NCBI GenBank assembly: GCA_000432515.1
Contig: HF996056.1
Span: 57,038 to 121,037, forward strand
From: Bacteroides sp. CAG:545
GTDB taxonomy: Bacteria > Bacteroidota > Bacteroidia > Bacteroidales > UBA932
Length of the DNA: 64,000 nucleotides
Reading direction: 5' to 3'
This document shows positions 8,351 to 16,525 of this stretch, one piece after another. Numbering within the stretch: position 1 is the first letter of the stretch; every line of letters starts with the position of its first letter. The translations under genes were made by a program, and so were the position numbers. The notes beneath the pieces were generated by a model, which worked only from the letters and a program-made list of their open reading frames with translations, ran no database searches and was not told where the DNA came from.

Positions 8351-10014
8351 CATTCGGTAGCTGACTCGAGCTTCTTCATGATGGAGAAGATGAAGAGCGC
8401 CGAGAGCAGACAGAGAACGATGAGAAGTCCCCATACGCCCCAGAGTTCCACCTTGTTCCAGAGGAGTCCAGGAATGGATACCAGATAGTTTCCGAGAGCG
8501 GTAGCTGCGAACCAGCATCCCATCATTGCACCCTTGTATTTAGGAGGCGCTACCTTGGAAACGAAGGAGATACCCATTGGAGAGAGCAGAAGCTCTGCAA
8601 ATGTCAGTACGAGGTATGTGGAAATAAGCCACTCAGGAGAAATCAGGTCAGGGCTGACGGTTCCGTTCAATGACTTAGGCGAAGCCAAGTTCAGGGAAGC
8701 GAAAGTCAGGATGCTGAAACCTACAGCGGCCACAATCATACCCAAGCCGATTTTGCGTGGAGCTGAAGGCTCTTTGCCTTTCTTTGCCAATGCGCCGAAA
8801 ATCGCAAGCGATACCGGGGTCAATGCCACCACGAAGAACGGGTTGAACTGCTGGAAGTCAGAAGGAAGGATATTGACCTTTGCAGGCATTCCTGCATATA
8901 CTGCGTATGCGCCAAGCCACAGGGCTGCCGTGCAGATTCCGCAGATTGTCTTGCCTTTATTCGTCTCAGACTGGAATGCTCCGAACAGCGTATAGACAGA
9001 TACTGCGATAAGGAACAGGCTGAAGATGTTGAACCCGATACGTGTAGCGCCCTCGACCGTGCTTGCGGTGTAGTCTCTTGCGAACAATGTCATTGTGGCT
9101 CCGTTCTGATGGAAAGCCATCCAGAAGAAAATCACGACAGCGAAAACGAGCATGAGGGCTGTGATGCGGCTCTTTGTCTGTGCAGGAGTAAGTTCTGCCT
9201 CTGCATGGTTGGCAGCCTGTGCCTGTTTAGCATTCACGTCAGCATTCTTGAACCATGAACGGCAGCTGTAATAGATTGCTACTGAAATGATAAGGGAAAT
9301 GCAGGCCACTCCGAAGCCATAGTTGTATGCTGTGGAGAGCTTGTCGATGTAGGTCTGGCTGAATGTGGCCAGGTCCATGCCTGCCGCACCGGACATGCCG
9401 TTTGCCAGAGCCTGAAGCTTGTCAGCATTCTCCGGAAGAATCGTTCCGCCGAGCATCTGGTGTGCAAGTGCCGGAATGTCAGCCACATAGGTAAATCCTG
9501 ATTTTCCGAGGAAGAAATTGGTGACAGCCTTTGCCATTGACGGAGCGAACATCGCACCGATATTGATGGCCATATAGAAGAGGCTGAATGCGGAGTCTCT
9601 CTTCGATGCGTACTTAGGGTCATCGTAGAGATTTCCCACCATCACCTGGAGGTTGCCCTTGAACAGTCCTGTTCCGGTAGCGATGAGGGCCAATGCCGCG
9701 AACATCAGGATTTTACCTGAGAGATCCGGTCCGGTCGGGATGGCGAGACACAAGTAGCCGATGAACATGACGGCGATACCTGTAGTGACGCACTTGCCAT
9801 AACCGATCTTGTCTGCAAGCATTCCTCCGAAAAGCGGCATGAAGTAAACCGCGGCGAGGAAAATGGAATAAATCTGTGTGGAAACTGCTGCGCTGAATCC
9901 GAACTTCGCCTGAATGAACAGGAGGAAGATGGCCAACATAGTGTAGTACCCGAAACGCTCTCCGGTATTGGCGAGAGCAAGGGCGAACAATCCTTTCGGC
10001 TGGTCTTTGAACAT
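8347..10014 (-). CDS. POT/PTR-family proton-coupled oligopeptide transporter
   Basis: The 555-residue multi-pass membrane protein begins with the PTR signature region: N-T-G-E-R-F-G-Y-Y fits the E-x-x-E-R-F-x-Y-Y motif of proton-oligopeptide symporters. About 12-14 hydrophobic segments follow, as in MFS peptide transporters of this family. The chosen start is the Met at 10014 (M-F-K-D-Q-P-K-G). A longer reading to 10077 would run through the promoter region and lacks family similarity. A -7 element at 10047-10054 on the same strand supports this start. It imports di- and tripeptides across the inner membrane. The 3' end overlaps the convergent RND fusion gene by 4 bp. Confidence 0.93.
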   Translation of the reverse strand: MFKDQPKGLFALALANTGERFGYYTMLAIFLLFIQAKFGFSAAVSTQIYSIFLAAVYFMPLFGGMLADKIGYGKCVTTGIAVMFIGYLCLAIPTGPDLSGKILMFAALALIATGTGLFKGNLQVMVGNLYDDPKYASKRDSAFSLFYMAINIGAMFAPSMAKAVTNFFLGKSGFTYVADIPALAHQMLGGTILPENADKLQALANGMSGAAGMDLATFSQTYIDKLSTAYNYGFGVACISLIISVAIYYSCRSWFKNADVNAKQAQAANHAEAELTPAQTKSRITALMLVFAVVIFFWMAFHQNGATMTLFARDYTASTVEGATRIGFNIFSLFLIAVSVYTLFGAFQSETNKGKTICGICTAALWLGAYAVYAGMPAKVNILPSDFQQFNPFFVVALTPVSLAIFGALAKKGKEPSAPRKIGLGMIVAAVGFSILTFASLNLASPKSLNGTVSPDLISPEWLISTYLVLTFAELLLSPMGISFVSKVAPPKYKGAMMGCWFAATALGNYLVSIPGLLWNKVELWGVWGLLIVLCLLSALFIFSIMKKLESATEC

Positions 10015-10046
10015 TGTCTTGTCTGGTTTTAAAATTTCACGAGTAA

Positions 10047-10054
10047 CAAACTTA
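10047..10054 (-). promoter_or_regulatory. -7 element for the POT transporter
   Basis: On the minus strand this reads TAAGTTTG, matching TAnnTTTG. A TTG suitable for the -33 element lies at 10075-10077 (CAA on plus). Confidence 0.55.
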
Positions 10055-10085
10055 CACAGAAACATTGGAAATATCAATAATCAGA

Positions 10086-10117
10086 TTGCCGAAATTGCCA
10101 ATAAATCCATATATTTG
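10086..10117 (+). promoter_or_regulatory. Promoter for the acyltransferase gene
   Basis: TTG at 10086-10088 and TATATTTG at 10110-10117 have the spacing of a Bacteroidota sigma-A promoter. Transcription would begin close to 10123, which favours the downstream ATG at 10153 as the start codon. Confidence 0.6.
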
Positions 10118-10152
10118 TAACTATGGTTTCGCTTTGCGGGACAGACAAGAAT

Positions 10153-11064
10153 ATGAGTGTAGGCGTGAAATTTATGACAGGACTGATGAGACTGCTCGCG
10201 TTGCAGCCTCTGAAAGTCCATTATTTCTGGGGCAGGTTCGTAGCGTGGCTCGCCTCAGGGCCAATGCATTACAGGCGCGACGTGGTGATGGTGAACCTTG
10301 CACGGTCTTTCCCGCAGAAGAAGTATTCGGAACTGAAGGATATCGCCAAAGGCTTCTATCAGCATTTCGGCCGGCTGTTCGCAGAGACCTTCTGGTTTGC
10401 CGGAGCCCACGACACGAAACGGCTGAGGGACTCCCATATCTGCGAGACTGTCAATGCTGAACTGCTGGACAGGCTGTATGAAACCAGGCCCGGAGTGGTT
10501 GTCCTGAATTCCCATCTCGGAAACTGGGAACTGACCGGCGGAATCATGAACTATATTCCGGTCACAGAGAAAGTCCATTTCGGAGAGAAATCTGTAACGG
10601 TCGTATATAAGGAACTGAAAAGCAGTTTCTGGGACAAGGTGCTCGGTGCCAACCGGTGCGCGGCCATATCTCCGGAAAACTACGGCACCACCTATGTGGA
10701 ATCCAAGAACATCATGCGTTTCGTGGTGAAACACAGGGCTGAGAAGCGTCTGTATGTGTTCCCTACGGACCAGTGCCCTTATGTCTATGCTGCGGCGCAT
10801 ACCGTGGACAATTTCATGCACCAGCCGACGAGGACGATGACCGGAGGCGCTTCGATTGCATGCAAGCTGAAGTTCGCCGTGGTCTATATGGCATTCCGTG
10901 AGAAGGAAGACTTCGGTTACAAGATGACATTCAAGGAGATATGCGAGGATGCATCGCAGTTTACTCCTGAAGAAATAATGAACAGGTTCTACAGACTGCT
11001 GGAGGAGGATATCAATGACCAGCCTACAAATTATCTGTGGACCCATAAAAGATGGAAAAGATAG
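10153..11064 (+). CDS. Lipid A biosynthesis-type acyltransferase (LpxL/HtrB family)
   Basis: The 303-residue protein fits the LpxL/LpxM-like lysophospholipid acyltransferase family. The catalytic H-x4-E motif is seen as H121-L-G-N-W-E126, and an N-terminal hydrophobic/amphipathic region anchors it to the inner leaflet. Such enzymes add secondary acyl chains to lipid A or related lipids. An ATG at 10123 would add 10 residues, but it coincides with the predicted transcription start, so 10153 is preferred. The next gene starts 2 bp after the stop, suggesting a two-gene transcript. Whether the acceptor is lipid A or another aminolipid cannot be told from sequence. Confidence 0.85.
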   Translation: MSVGVKFMTGLMRLLALQPLKVHYFWGRFVAWLASGPMHYRRDVVMVNLARSFPQKKYSELKDIAKGFYQHFGRLFAETFWFAGAHDTKRLRDSHICETVNAELLDRLYETRPGVVVLNSHLGNWELTGGIMNYIPVTEKVHFGEKSVTVVYKELKSSFWDKVLGANRCAAISPENYGTTYVESKNIMRFVVKHRAEKRLYVFPTDQCPYVYAAAHTVDNFMHQPTRTMTGGASIACKLKFAVVYMAFREKEDFGYKMTFKEICEDASQFTPEEIMNRFYRLLEEDINDQPTNYLWTHKRWKR

Positions 11065-11066
11065 TT

Positions 11067-12098
11067 ATGAAAAAGACATTTGCAGTAATCGTTACGGCTG
11101 CATTGACAATGGCGGCCGGTTTTCAGCTCTCCGCTCAGGGCGACCCTGAAGGAAGTCTTGTATATTCATTGCCTTCCACATCGGTACGACTTGAAGTCAA
11201 GGCTCAGAAAGAGAGTTTCTTTGCTGGGCCGTATGCGAAATATGCCCAGAAATATCTCGGCGTGGAAGCCCGTCAGAGGGATGCGGTTTCCTATACGGTG
11301 ACATCTGTGAAAATGTCCTCATTCTTGGAGGCGGACCAGTCGGCACGCTACCAGCTCGAACCGGGTATGGGGATGCAGGCTTTCCTGGCATTGACCTCAC
11401 AGGGACTTGTCTCTGTATCGGCCGGCAGTCAGGAGACCACGCAGTGGCGTTTCCCGTCAGAGAAGAAGGCTGATTTCTCGGACAGGGGATTGACCTCGAA
11501 CCTTACATCGGAAGCTGCGACATTGTACCGCAACGTGAAGAGCGAATCTGCTTACAACAAGGTGGCTGTCCAGCAGGAGATGGTCGTGCAGAAGTCACTC
11601 GAATCGCGTGCCAAGGAGGCTGCAGAGATGATTTTCAGCCTGCGCAAGAAACGTGTGCAGATCGTGACCGGCGATACCGACGCCACTTTCAGCGGTGAAG
11701 CCATGGCCTCTGCCGTCGCCGAAATCGCGCGCCTCGAAAGCGAGTATATGTCAATGTTCATAGGCTACAGCGAATACTCTGAGCAGGAGATGAACTATGA
11801 CGTGGTTCCGTCCAAGGCCAATGAGTCACAGCTTTATGTGGCTTTCCGTCTGTCCGACTCCAAAGGACTGGTTCCGTCAGATGACCTTTCAGGGAAACCG
11901 TATCTGCTCGAATTTGCTGCGGACAACATCGAAATACCTGCCGGCAAGAATGAAAGGGCCAAAGGAAAACTCGCGCATTACCGCATTCCTGCCATCTGCA
12001 CGGTGAAGCTTACCGACGGGGTCAATGTCCTGCTGCAGAGCCGTATGCCTGTCTATCAGCTGGGCCTTGAAAGCACATTCCCGCTGGCTGCGAAATAG
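11067..12098 (+). CDS. DUF4831 family secreted protein
   Basis: The 343-residue protein starts at M-K-K-T-F with a classical signal peptide ending near Q-L-S-A-Q. The body contains the conserved opening of DUF4831 proteins (V-Y-S-L-P-S-T-S, followed by G-P-Y-A-K-Y-A). It also has a long helical, Glu- and Ala-rich middle, in the region around residues 160-220, and a beta-rich end. It lies 2 bp downstream of the acyltransferase and is probably co-transcribed with it. The function of DUF4831 is not known; an envelope role is suggested only by the signal peptide and the neighbour. A Met five residues upstream (11052) overlaps the previous gene and does not fit a signal peptide as well. Confidence 0.8.
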   Translation: MKKTFAVIVTAALTMAAGFQLSAQGDPEGSLVYSLPSTSVRLEVKAQKESFFAGPYAKYAQKYLGVEARQRDAVSYTVTSVKMSSFLEADQSARYQLEPGMGMQAFLALTSQGLVSVSAGSQETTQWRFPSEKKADFSDRGLTSNLTSEAATLYRNVKSESAYNKVAVQQEMVVQKSLESRAKEAAEMIFSLRKKRVQIVTGDTDATFSGEAMASAVAEIARLESEYMSMFIGYSEYSEQEMNYDVVPSKANESQLYVAFRLSDSKGLVPSDDLSGKPYLLEFAADNIEIPAGKNERAKGKLAHYRIPAICTVKLTDGVNVLLQSRMPVYQLGLESTFPLAAK

Positions 12099-12145
12099 TT
12101 TGCGCAAAACAAGAACATAAGAATAATCACTAAATATATAAGATT

Positions 12146-13606
12146 ATGACAATCAAAGATCTTGAACCGAAAAGCGTATGGACAGCGTTCTATGAACTGT
12201 CTCAGGTTCCGCGTCCATCAAAACACGAAGAAAAAGCACAGCAGTTCCTTCTGGATTGGGGCAAGGAACATGGCGTTTCAGTCCGTAAAGATGAAACCGG
12301 AAATATCATTTTCACAAAACCGGCTACACCGGGATATGAGAACCGCAGAGGCGTGATTCTCCAGGCTCACGTCGATATGGTTCCGCAGAAGACAGCGGAC
12401 ACGGTTCACGATTTCCTGAAGGATCCTATACAGACGCAGATTGACGGAGAATGGGTTACCGCCAAGGGCACTACACTTGGAGCTGATGACGGTATCGGAG
12501 TCAGCCTGGCACTCGCTGCTCTCGAAGACAAGACATTGAAACATGGCCCGATAGAAGTTCTCATCACTTATGATGAGGAGACCGGTATGACAGGAGCGGA
12601 GAATCTCAAACCTGGTGAATTCGAGGGAGATATCCTCCTGAACCTGGACTCCGAGGCTGAAGGAGAACTCTATATCGGCTGTGCAGGAGGATTGGACGGA
12701 ATGGCTGACTTCACATACAAGACAGTCAAGGCCGGTGACGGATACGTAAGTTATAAACTCACCGTCAAAGGACTTGAAGGCGGACATTCAGGCCAGGACA
12801 TTGTCCTCTACAGGGCCAATGCCAACAAGATTGCCGTGAGGATTCTCCTGCCGTTGCTCGAGAAATATGGCGTGAAAGTCGCTGACTTCACCGGCGGAAG
12901 CCTCCGCAATGCGATTCCGTTCGAGGCGGATGTGGCAATGCTGGTGCCTGCTGAAAATGAAGCAGCTGTAAAAACTGAAGTGGAGAGGATCTTCGCGATC
13001 GCAAAGGCAGAGTTCGCCGATACTGACCCTTCTGCACAGTGCTTCTTCGAGAAACAGGCTGAGCCTTATACCTCTTATATAGAAGATGACGTCATGCTCA
13101 AGGCTGTCAAAGCCATCTACGCTTGCCCGAGCAGCGTGGAGAGAATGAGCCCGTCAATGCCGGGACTGGTGGAGACTTCTGTCAATATGGCAGTTGTCCG
13201 TACTGAAGACGGTCACCTCACGGTAAGGTCACTGATCAGAAGTTCAGTGGATTCAGCCAAGGAAGACCTCGCGGAAAAGATGCGCTGTGTATTCGAACTC
13301 GCAGGTGCAAGTTTCGCTACATTCGGCGGTTATCCGGGATGGACTCCGGTTCCTACCTCTCCGGTCATCGGTCTGCTGAATGACGTATATCACAAACTGT
13401 TCGGCAAGGACATGAAGGTGATGGCTATCCACGCAGGTCTGGAGTGCGCGCTGCTCGGCGCCAAGTATCCGAACTGGGATATGGTGTCATTGGGACCAAC
13501 ATTGCTCCATCCTCATTCACCTGACGAGAGAGTGAAGATCGACACTGTGGACAAATGCTGGAAGTTCCTCGTAGCTCTGCTCGAAGCCATTCCGGTAAAG
13601 GCATAG
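12146..13606 (+). CDS. pepD: Cytosol non-specific dipeptidase (aminoacyl-histidine dipeptidase)
   Basis: The 486-residue length is typical of PepD, an M20 metallopeptidase that hydrolyses dipeptides in the cytoplasm. The dinuclear zinc site can be read as H75-x-D77 (A-H-V-D), D114 (L-G-A-D-D-G), the general-base region D-E-E at 143-145, D168 (N-L-D-S-E) and a C-terminal His in L-H-P-H-S-P. The lid or dimerisation domain occupies roughly 200-390. The gene ends 3 bp before the kinase gene and appears to open the recycling operon that follows. A peptidase next to muropeptide recycling genes fits use of released peptides. Confidence 0.95.
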   Translation: MTIKDLEPKSVWTAFYELSQVPRPSKHEEKAQQFLLDWGKEHGVSVRKDETGNIIFTKPATPGYENRRGVILQAHVDMVPQKTADTVHDFLKDPIQTQIDGEWVTAKGTTLGADDGIGVSLALAALEDKTLKHGPIEVLITYDEETGMTGAENLKPGEFEGDILLNLDSEAEGELYIGCAGGLDGMADFTYKTVKAGDGYVSYKLTVKGLEGGHSGQDIVLYRANANKIAVRILLPLLEKYGVKVADFTGGSLRNAIPFEADVAMLVPAENEAAVKTEVERIFAIAKAEFADTDPSAQCFFEKQAEPYTSYIEDDVMLKAVKAIYACPSSVERMSPSMPGLVETSVNMAVVRTEDGHLTVRSLIRSSVDSAKEDLAEKMRCVFELAGASFATFGGYPGWTPVPTSPVIGLLNDVYHKLFGKDMKVMAIHAGLECALLGAKYPNWDMVSLGPTLLHPHSPDERVKIDTVDKCWKFLVALLEAIPVKA

Positions 13607-13609
13607 GTC

Positions 13610-14470
13610 ATGATCATCATAGCAGAAAGTGGAGCGACCAAGACTGATTGGCGCTCCATATCTGATGACGGTAAGTCATTTTCAATGAAGACTCCCGGGA
13701 TGAATGTCGCCACGGCGGAGTCCTCCTTCATTGAAAATGTGCTGAAAGAAGCTGTGACGGGATTGAATCCCTCCGGAGAGACTGTGAGGGAGATTCATTT
13801 CTACGCGGCAGGACTGATTTCTGACGGAAAGCAGGTGCCTGACAGCGCCGTGAGACTTGATGCAGTATTCAGGAAGTCTTTCCCTGAGGCGGCCATTGAG
13901 TATGCGTCCGATTTGCTGGATGCTGCAAGGGCAGTCTGCGGAAGGGAACCTGGTATCGCTGTGATTCTCGGGACCGGATCCAACAGCTGTGAATACGACG
14001 GCGAAAAGATAGTGAAGAATGTCCGTTCCGGCGGCTTCATACTTGGAGATGAAGGTGGAGGAGCCAGTCTCGGAAAGCGGTTTATGGCTGATTTTCTGAA
14101 GGGACTTGTGCCCGAGCCTGTGGCGTCTGAGTTCGCTGCGACATATAAGGTGGACTATCTGACAGTCGTAAATGAAGTCTATAAGGGAGTGGCTCCGGCC
14201 AGATACCTCGGCTCGTTCGCTCCGTTCATTTCACGGCATTATGACAGCTGCGGGTACGTGAAGGACTTGATTGACAATAACTTCAGGGCGCTGTTCGAGC
14301 GCTGTCTGTCGCAGTATGACATAAAGGGAAAGCGTGTCGGCGTGGTCGGCGGCTATGCCTATGCGCATAAGGAAATTTTGGAAAGAATTGCATCAGAATA
14401 CGGAGTGACAATTTCTGAAATCACGCCTTCTCCGATAGAGGGCCTAGTAAAATATCATTGCGGAGTATGA
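13610..14470 (+). CDS. BadF/BadG/BcrA-type ATPase, N-acetylglucosamine kinase-like
   Basis: The 286-residue protein begins with the phosphate-1 loop of the ASKHA sugar kinases (E-S-G-A-T-K-T-D-W) and carries a second glycine loop (I-L-G-T-G-S-N-S) near 120. The region G-D-E-G-G-G-A-S-L-G after it is typical of bacterial GlcNAc/MurNAc kinase-like members of the BadF/BadG family. It overlaps murQ by an ATGA stop-start, so translation of the two is probably coupled. A role in phosphorylating amino sugars released from peptidoglycan is inferred from this pairing. The exact sugar (GlcNAc, MurNAc or glucosamine) is not resolved. Confidence 0.85.
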   Translation: MIIIAESGATKTDWRSISDDGKSFSMKTPGMNVATAESSFIENVLKEAVTGLNPSGETVREIHFYAAGLISDGKQVPDSAVRLDAVFRKSFPEAAIEYASDLLDAARAVCGREPGIAVILGTGSNSCEYDGEKIVKNVRSGGFILGDEGGGASLGKRFMADFLKGLVPEPVASEFAATYKVDYLTVVNEVYKGVAPARYLGSFAPFISRHYDSCGYVKDLIDNNFRALFERCLSQYDIKGKRVGVVGGYAYAHKEILERIASEYGVTISEITPSPIEGLVKYHCGV

Positions 14471-15297
14471 ATGTAAAGACTACAACAGAACAATCATCCA
14501 ATTATCAGAACCTTCAGGATATGACCGTGAAGGAGATTCTGACAGGAATAAACAATGAGGACAGCAGCGTGCCTGCGGCTGTGGCTGAGGAAATTCCTCA
14601 GATAGAGAAACTTGTGGAAGGTGTCGTGGAGCGTATGAAAAAGGGCGGCAGGGTGTTCTACCTCGGAGCCGGAACCAGCGGAAGGCTCGGTGTGGTGGAC
14701 GCTTCTGAAATCCCGCCGACCTACGGAGTTCACGACAAGTTCATAGGTCTGATTGCCGGCGGAGACAAAGCTATCCGTGATGCTGTGGAGGCGGCAGAAG
14801 ACAAACTTGACGGCGGCTGGAACGACATGCAGCCATTTGCTCCTACCGGGAACGATGTGGTGATAGGTGTTGCTGCGTCGGGTTCCACTCCTTATGTGAT
14901 AGGAGCAGTGAAGACTGCACGGGAGCACGGTATGCTGACAGGCTGTATAACCTGCAACAAGGGCTCTGCATTGGCAGCGGAATCGGAAATTCCGGTAGAG
15001 GTCGTGGTTGGCCCGGAGTTTGTGACAGGAAGTACGAGAATGAAGGCCGGAACGGCGGAAAAACTCGTTCTCAACATGATTTCCACGGCATCCATGATCC
15101 GTCTCGGACATGTGAAGGGAAACAAGATGGTTGACATGCAGCTCACCAACAAGAAACTTGTGGACCGCGGCTCGAGAATGATTATGGGCGAGACTGGAAT
15201 CGAGGATTACGACCTTGCCAAGAGGCTGCTCCTGAAATATGGCTCTGTAAGGAAAGCTGTGGACGCATACGAAGGAGGCGACAAGAATGCGGAGTGA
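14467..15297 (+). CDS. murQ: N-acetylmuramic acid 6-phosphate etherase
   Basis: The 276-residue enzyme removes D-lactate from MurNAc-6-phosphate to give GlcNAc-6-phosphate in cell-wall recycling. The SIS domain is clear: G-A-G-T-S-G-R-L-G-V near residue 65, the A-S-E-I-P-P-T-Y segment carrying a catalytic Glu, and E-A-A-E-D about 25 residues further on with the second. The S-T-R-M-K-A-G-T-A motif and the N-K-K-L-V-D-R family tail are present. The ATG at 14467 overlaps the upstream kinase stop; the alternative TTG at 14458 is less likely. The 3' end overlaps recR by 11 bp. Confidence 0.96.
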   Translation: MNVKTTTEQSSNYQNLQDMTVKEILTGINNEDSSVPAAVAEEIPQIEKLVEGVVERMKKGGRVFYLGAGTSGRLGVVDASEIPPTYGVHDKFIGLIAGGDKAIRDAVEAAEDKLDGGWNDMQPFAPTGNDVVIGVAASGSTPYVIGAVKTAREHGMLTGCITCNKGSALAAESEIPVEVVVGPEFVTGSTRMKAGTAEKLVLNMISTASMIRLGHVKGNKMVDMQLTNKKLVDRGSRMIMGETGIEDYDLAKRLLLKYGSVRKAVDAYEGGDKNAE

Positions 15298-15922
15298 GAA
15301 ATATCCGTCAGAACTTCTTGAAAATGCGGTAGATGCAATCAGTTCATTGCCCGGAATCGGGGAAAAGAGCGCGTTGCGTCTGGCGCTGCATCTTCTGAAG
15401 CAGCCGGTGGACAATGTGCGGCATTTTACGGAATCTGTAAGATTGCTCAGGGAAAACGTGAAATACTGCCGTACCTGCCGGATGATATCGGATGAGGAAG
15501 AATGCTCCATCTGCTCGGACAACAGCCGCGACCACAAGACAGTCTGCGTCGTGGAGAATGTCCGGGACGTGATGAGTGTTGAGGCGACGGGGCAGTACCA
15601 CGGAGTTTATCATGTGCTGGGCGGGAAGATATCGCCGATAGACGGCATCGGCCCGTCCGACCTTACGATTGCGGAATTGAAAAACAGGATTGCCGAACTG
15701 GCGCAGGCGGCGGATTCGCCTGAGGCGGTGGAGGTGATTCTGGCGTTGAGCGGTGACGTCGAAGGAGAAACTACCGCATTTTATATATACAGACAGATTT
15801 CGTCATTCGGAGTCAGAGTGTCCACGCTTGCCCGCGGGCTCGGTTTCGGTGATGATTTGGAATATGCAGACCAGTTGACATTGGGTCGCTCCATAGTCAA
15901 CAGACAGATGTTCAAAGGTTAA
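15287..15922 (+). CDS. recR: Recombination mediator RecR
   Basis: The 211-residue protein has the usual RecR order. A helix-hairpin-helix comes first (L-P-G-I-G-E-K-S-A), then a four-Cys zinc finger (C-R-T-C, with a second pair C-S-I-C 12 residues later), and a Toprim domain starting at V-C-V-V-E and including H-G-V-Y-H-V-L-G-G. With RecO it loads RecA at single-strand gaps covered by SSB. The start at 15287 lies inside the end of murQ, an 11-bp overlap that implies translational coupling in the same transcript. The family is usually ~200 residues long, so the length is normal. Confidence 0.97.
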   Translation: MRSEKYPSELLENAVDAISSLPGIGEKSALRLALHLLKQPVDNVRHFTESVRLLRENVKYCRTCRMISDEEECSICSDNSRDHKTVCVVENVRDVMSVEATGQYHGVYHVLGGKISPIDGIGPSDLTIAELKNRIAELAQAADSPEAVEVILALSGDVEGETTAFYIYRQISSFGVRVSTLARGLGFGDDLEYADQLTLGRSIVNRQMFKG

Positions 15923-15948
15923 AGTTCCAGAAGTAAACTTTAACTATT

Positions 15949-16509
15949 ATGGACAGTATTGTTTTAAAGGACATTTTATTGGCCACGTCGTTGTGCGCCG
16001 ACTGTTTTGCTGTGGCCCTGTGCTCAAGCGTGACGATGAAGAAGGTCCCTCTCGTCAGGGTTTTGAAGATAGCTCTCATATTCGCCGTGATCCACACCGC
16101 GCTCCTCTTTATCGGCTGGGCTTTCGGAGTTTTTATCGCAAGATATGTCATCCACTTCGTCAAATATATCGGTATGCTGCTGCTCGTGCTAGTCGGCGGA
16201 CAGATGATAAAGGACGCGTTTTCGCAGGAGAAGTCGCAGTCGCTCAGCTCGTTGCGCAATATCGTGCTCGCTGCCTTCGCGGACAGCATTGATGCCCTCG
16301 CGGTAGGAATTTCATTGTCAATGTCGGGGCGCAGCCTGTCGGGAATGGAGTCCATCCTGATTTCGATTTTCCTGATCACGATATTGACAGTAGTCGTCGG
16401 CATCAAGGGCGGCTGCTTCATCGGAAGGCGTGCAGGAAGGCCGGCTTCGCTGATGGGTGGCATTGTCCTTATTGCGTTGGGAATCAATATTGTTCTGGAT
16501 ATTTTCTGA
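15949..16509 (+). CDS. mntP: Putative manganese efflux pump MntP
   Basis: The 186-residue protein has six hydrophobic segments and the two family motifs: A-D-C-F-A-V in TM1 and S-I-D-A-L-A-V-G in TM4, each with the conserved membrane Asp. MntP exports Mn2+ from the cytoplasm. TM1 is unusual in having three Cys residues around the Asp (positions ~16, 19 and 25) where Ala or Ser is more usual. It lies 26 bp after recR on the same strand and may be co-transcribed. No yybP-ykoY-like manganese riboswitch is evident in the short gap. The end is convergent with the NhaC-family gene. Confidence 0.88.
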   Translation: MDSIVLKDILLATSLCADCFAVALCSSVTMKKVPLVRVLKIALIFAVIHTALLFIGWAFGVFIARYVIHFVKYIGMLLLVLVGGQMIKDAFSQEKSQSLSSLRNIVLAAFADSIDALAVGISLSMSGRSLSGMESILISIFLITILTVVVGIKGGCFIGRRAGRPASLMGGIVLIALGINIVLDIF

Positions 16510-16525
16510 GAGAGGCGATTTTTAT

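Noticed and set aside
14494..15537. 347-codon open frame on the minus strand across murQ and recR
   Set aside because: It is antisense to two certain genes, has no recognisable domain, and is explained by codon bias of the plus strand. Similar shadows at 10255-11046, 15912-17000 and 19235-20095 were dropped for the same reason.
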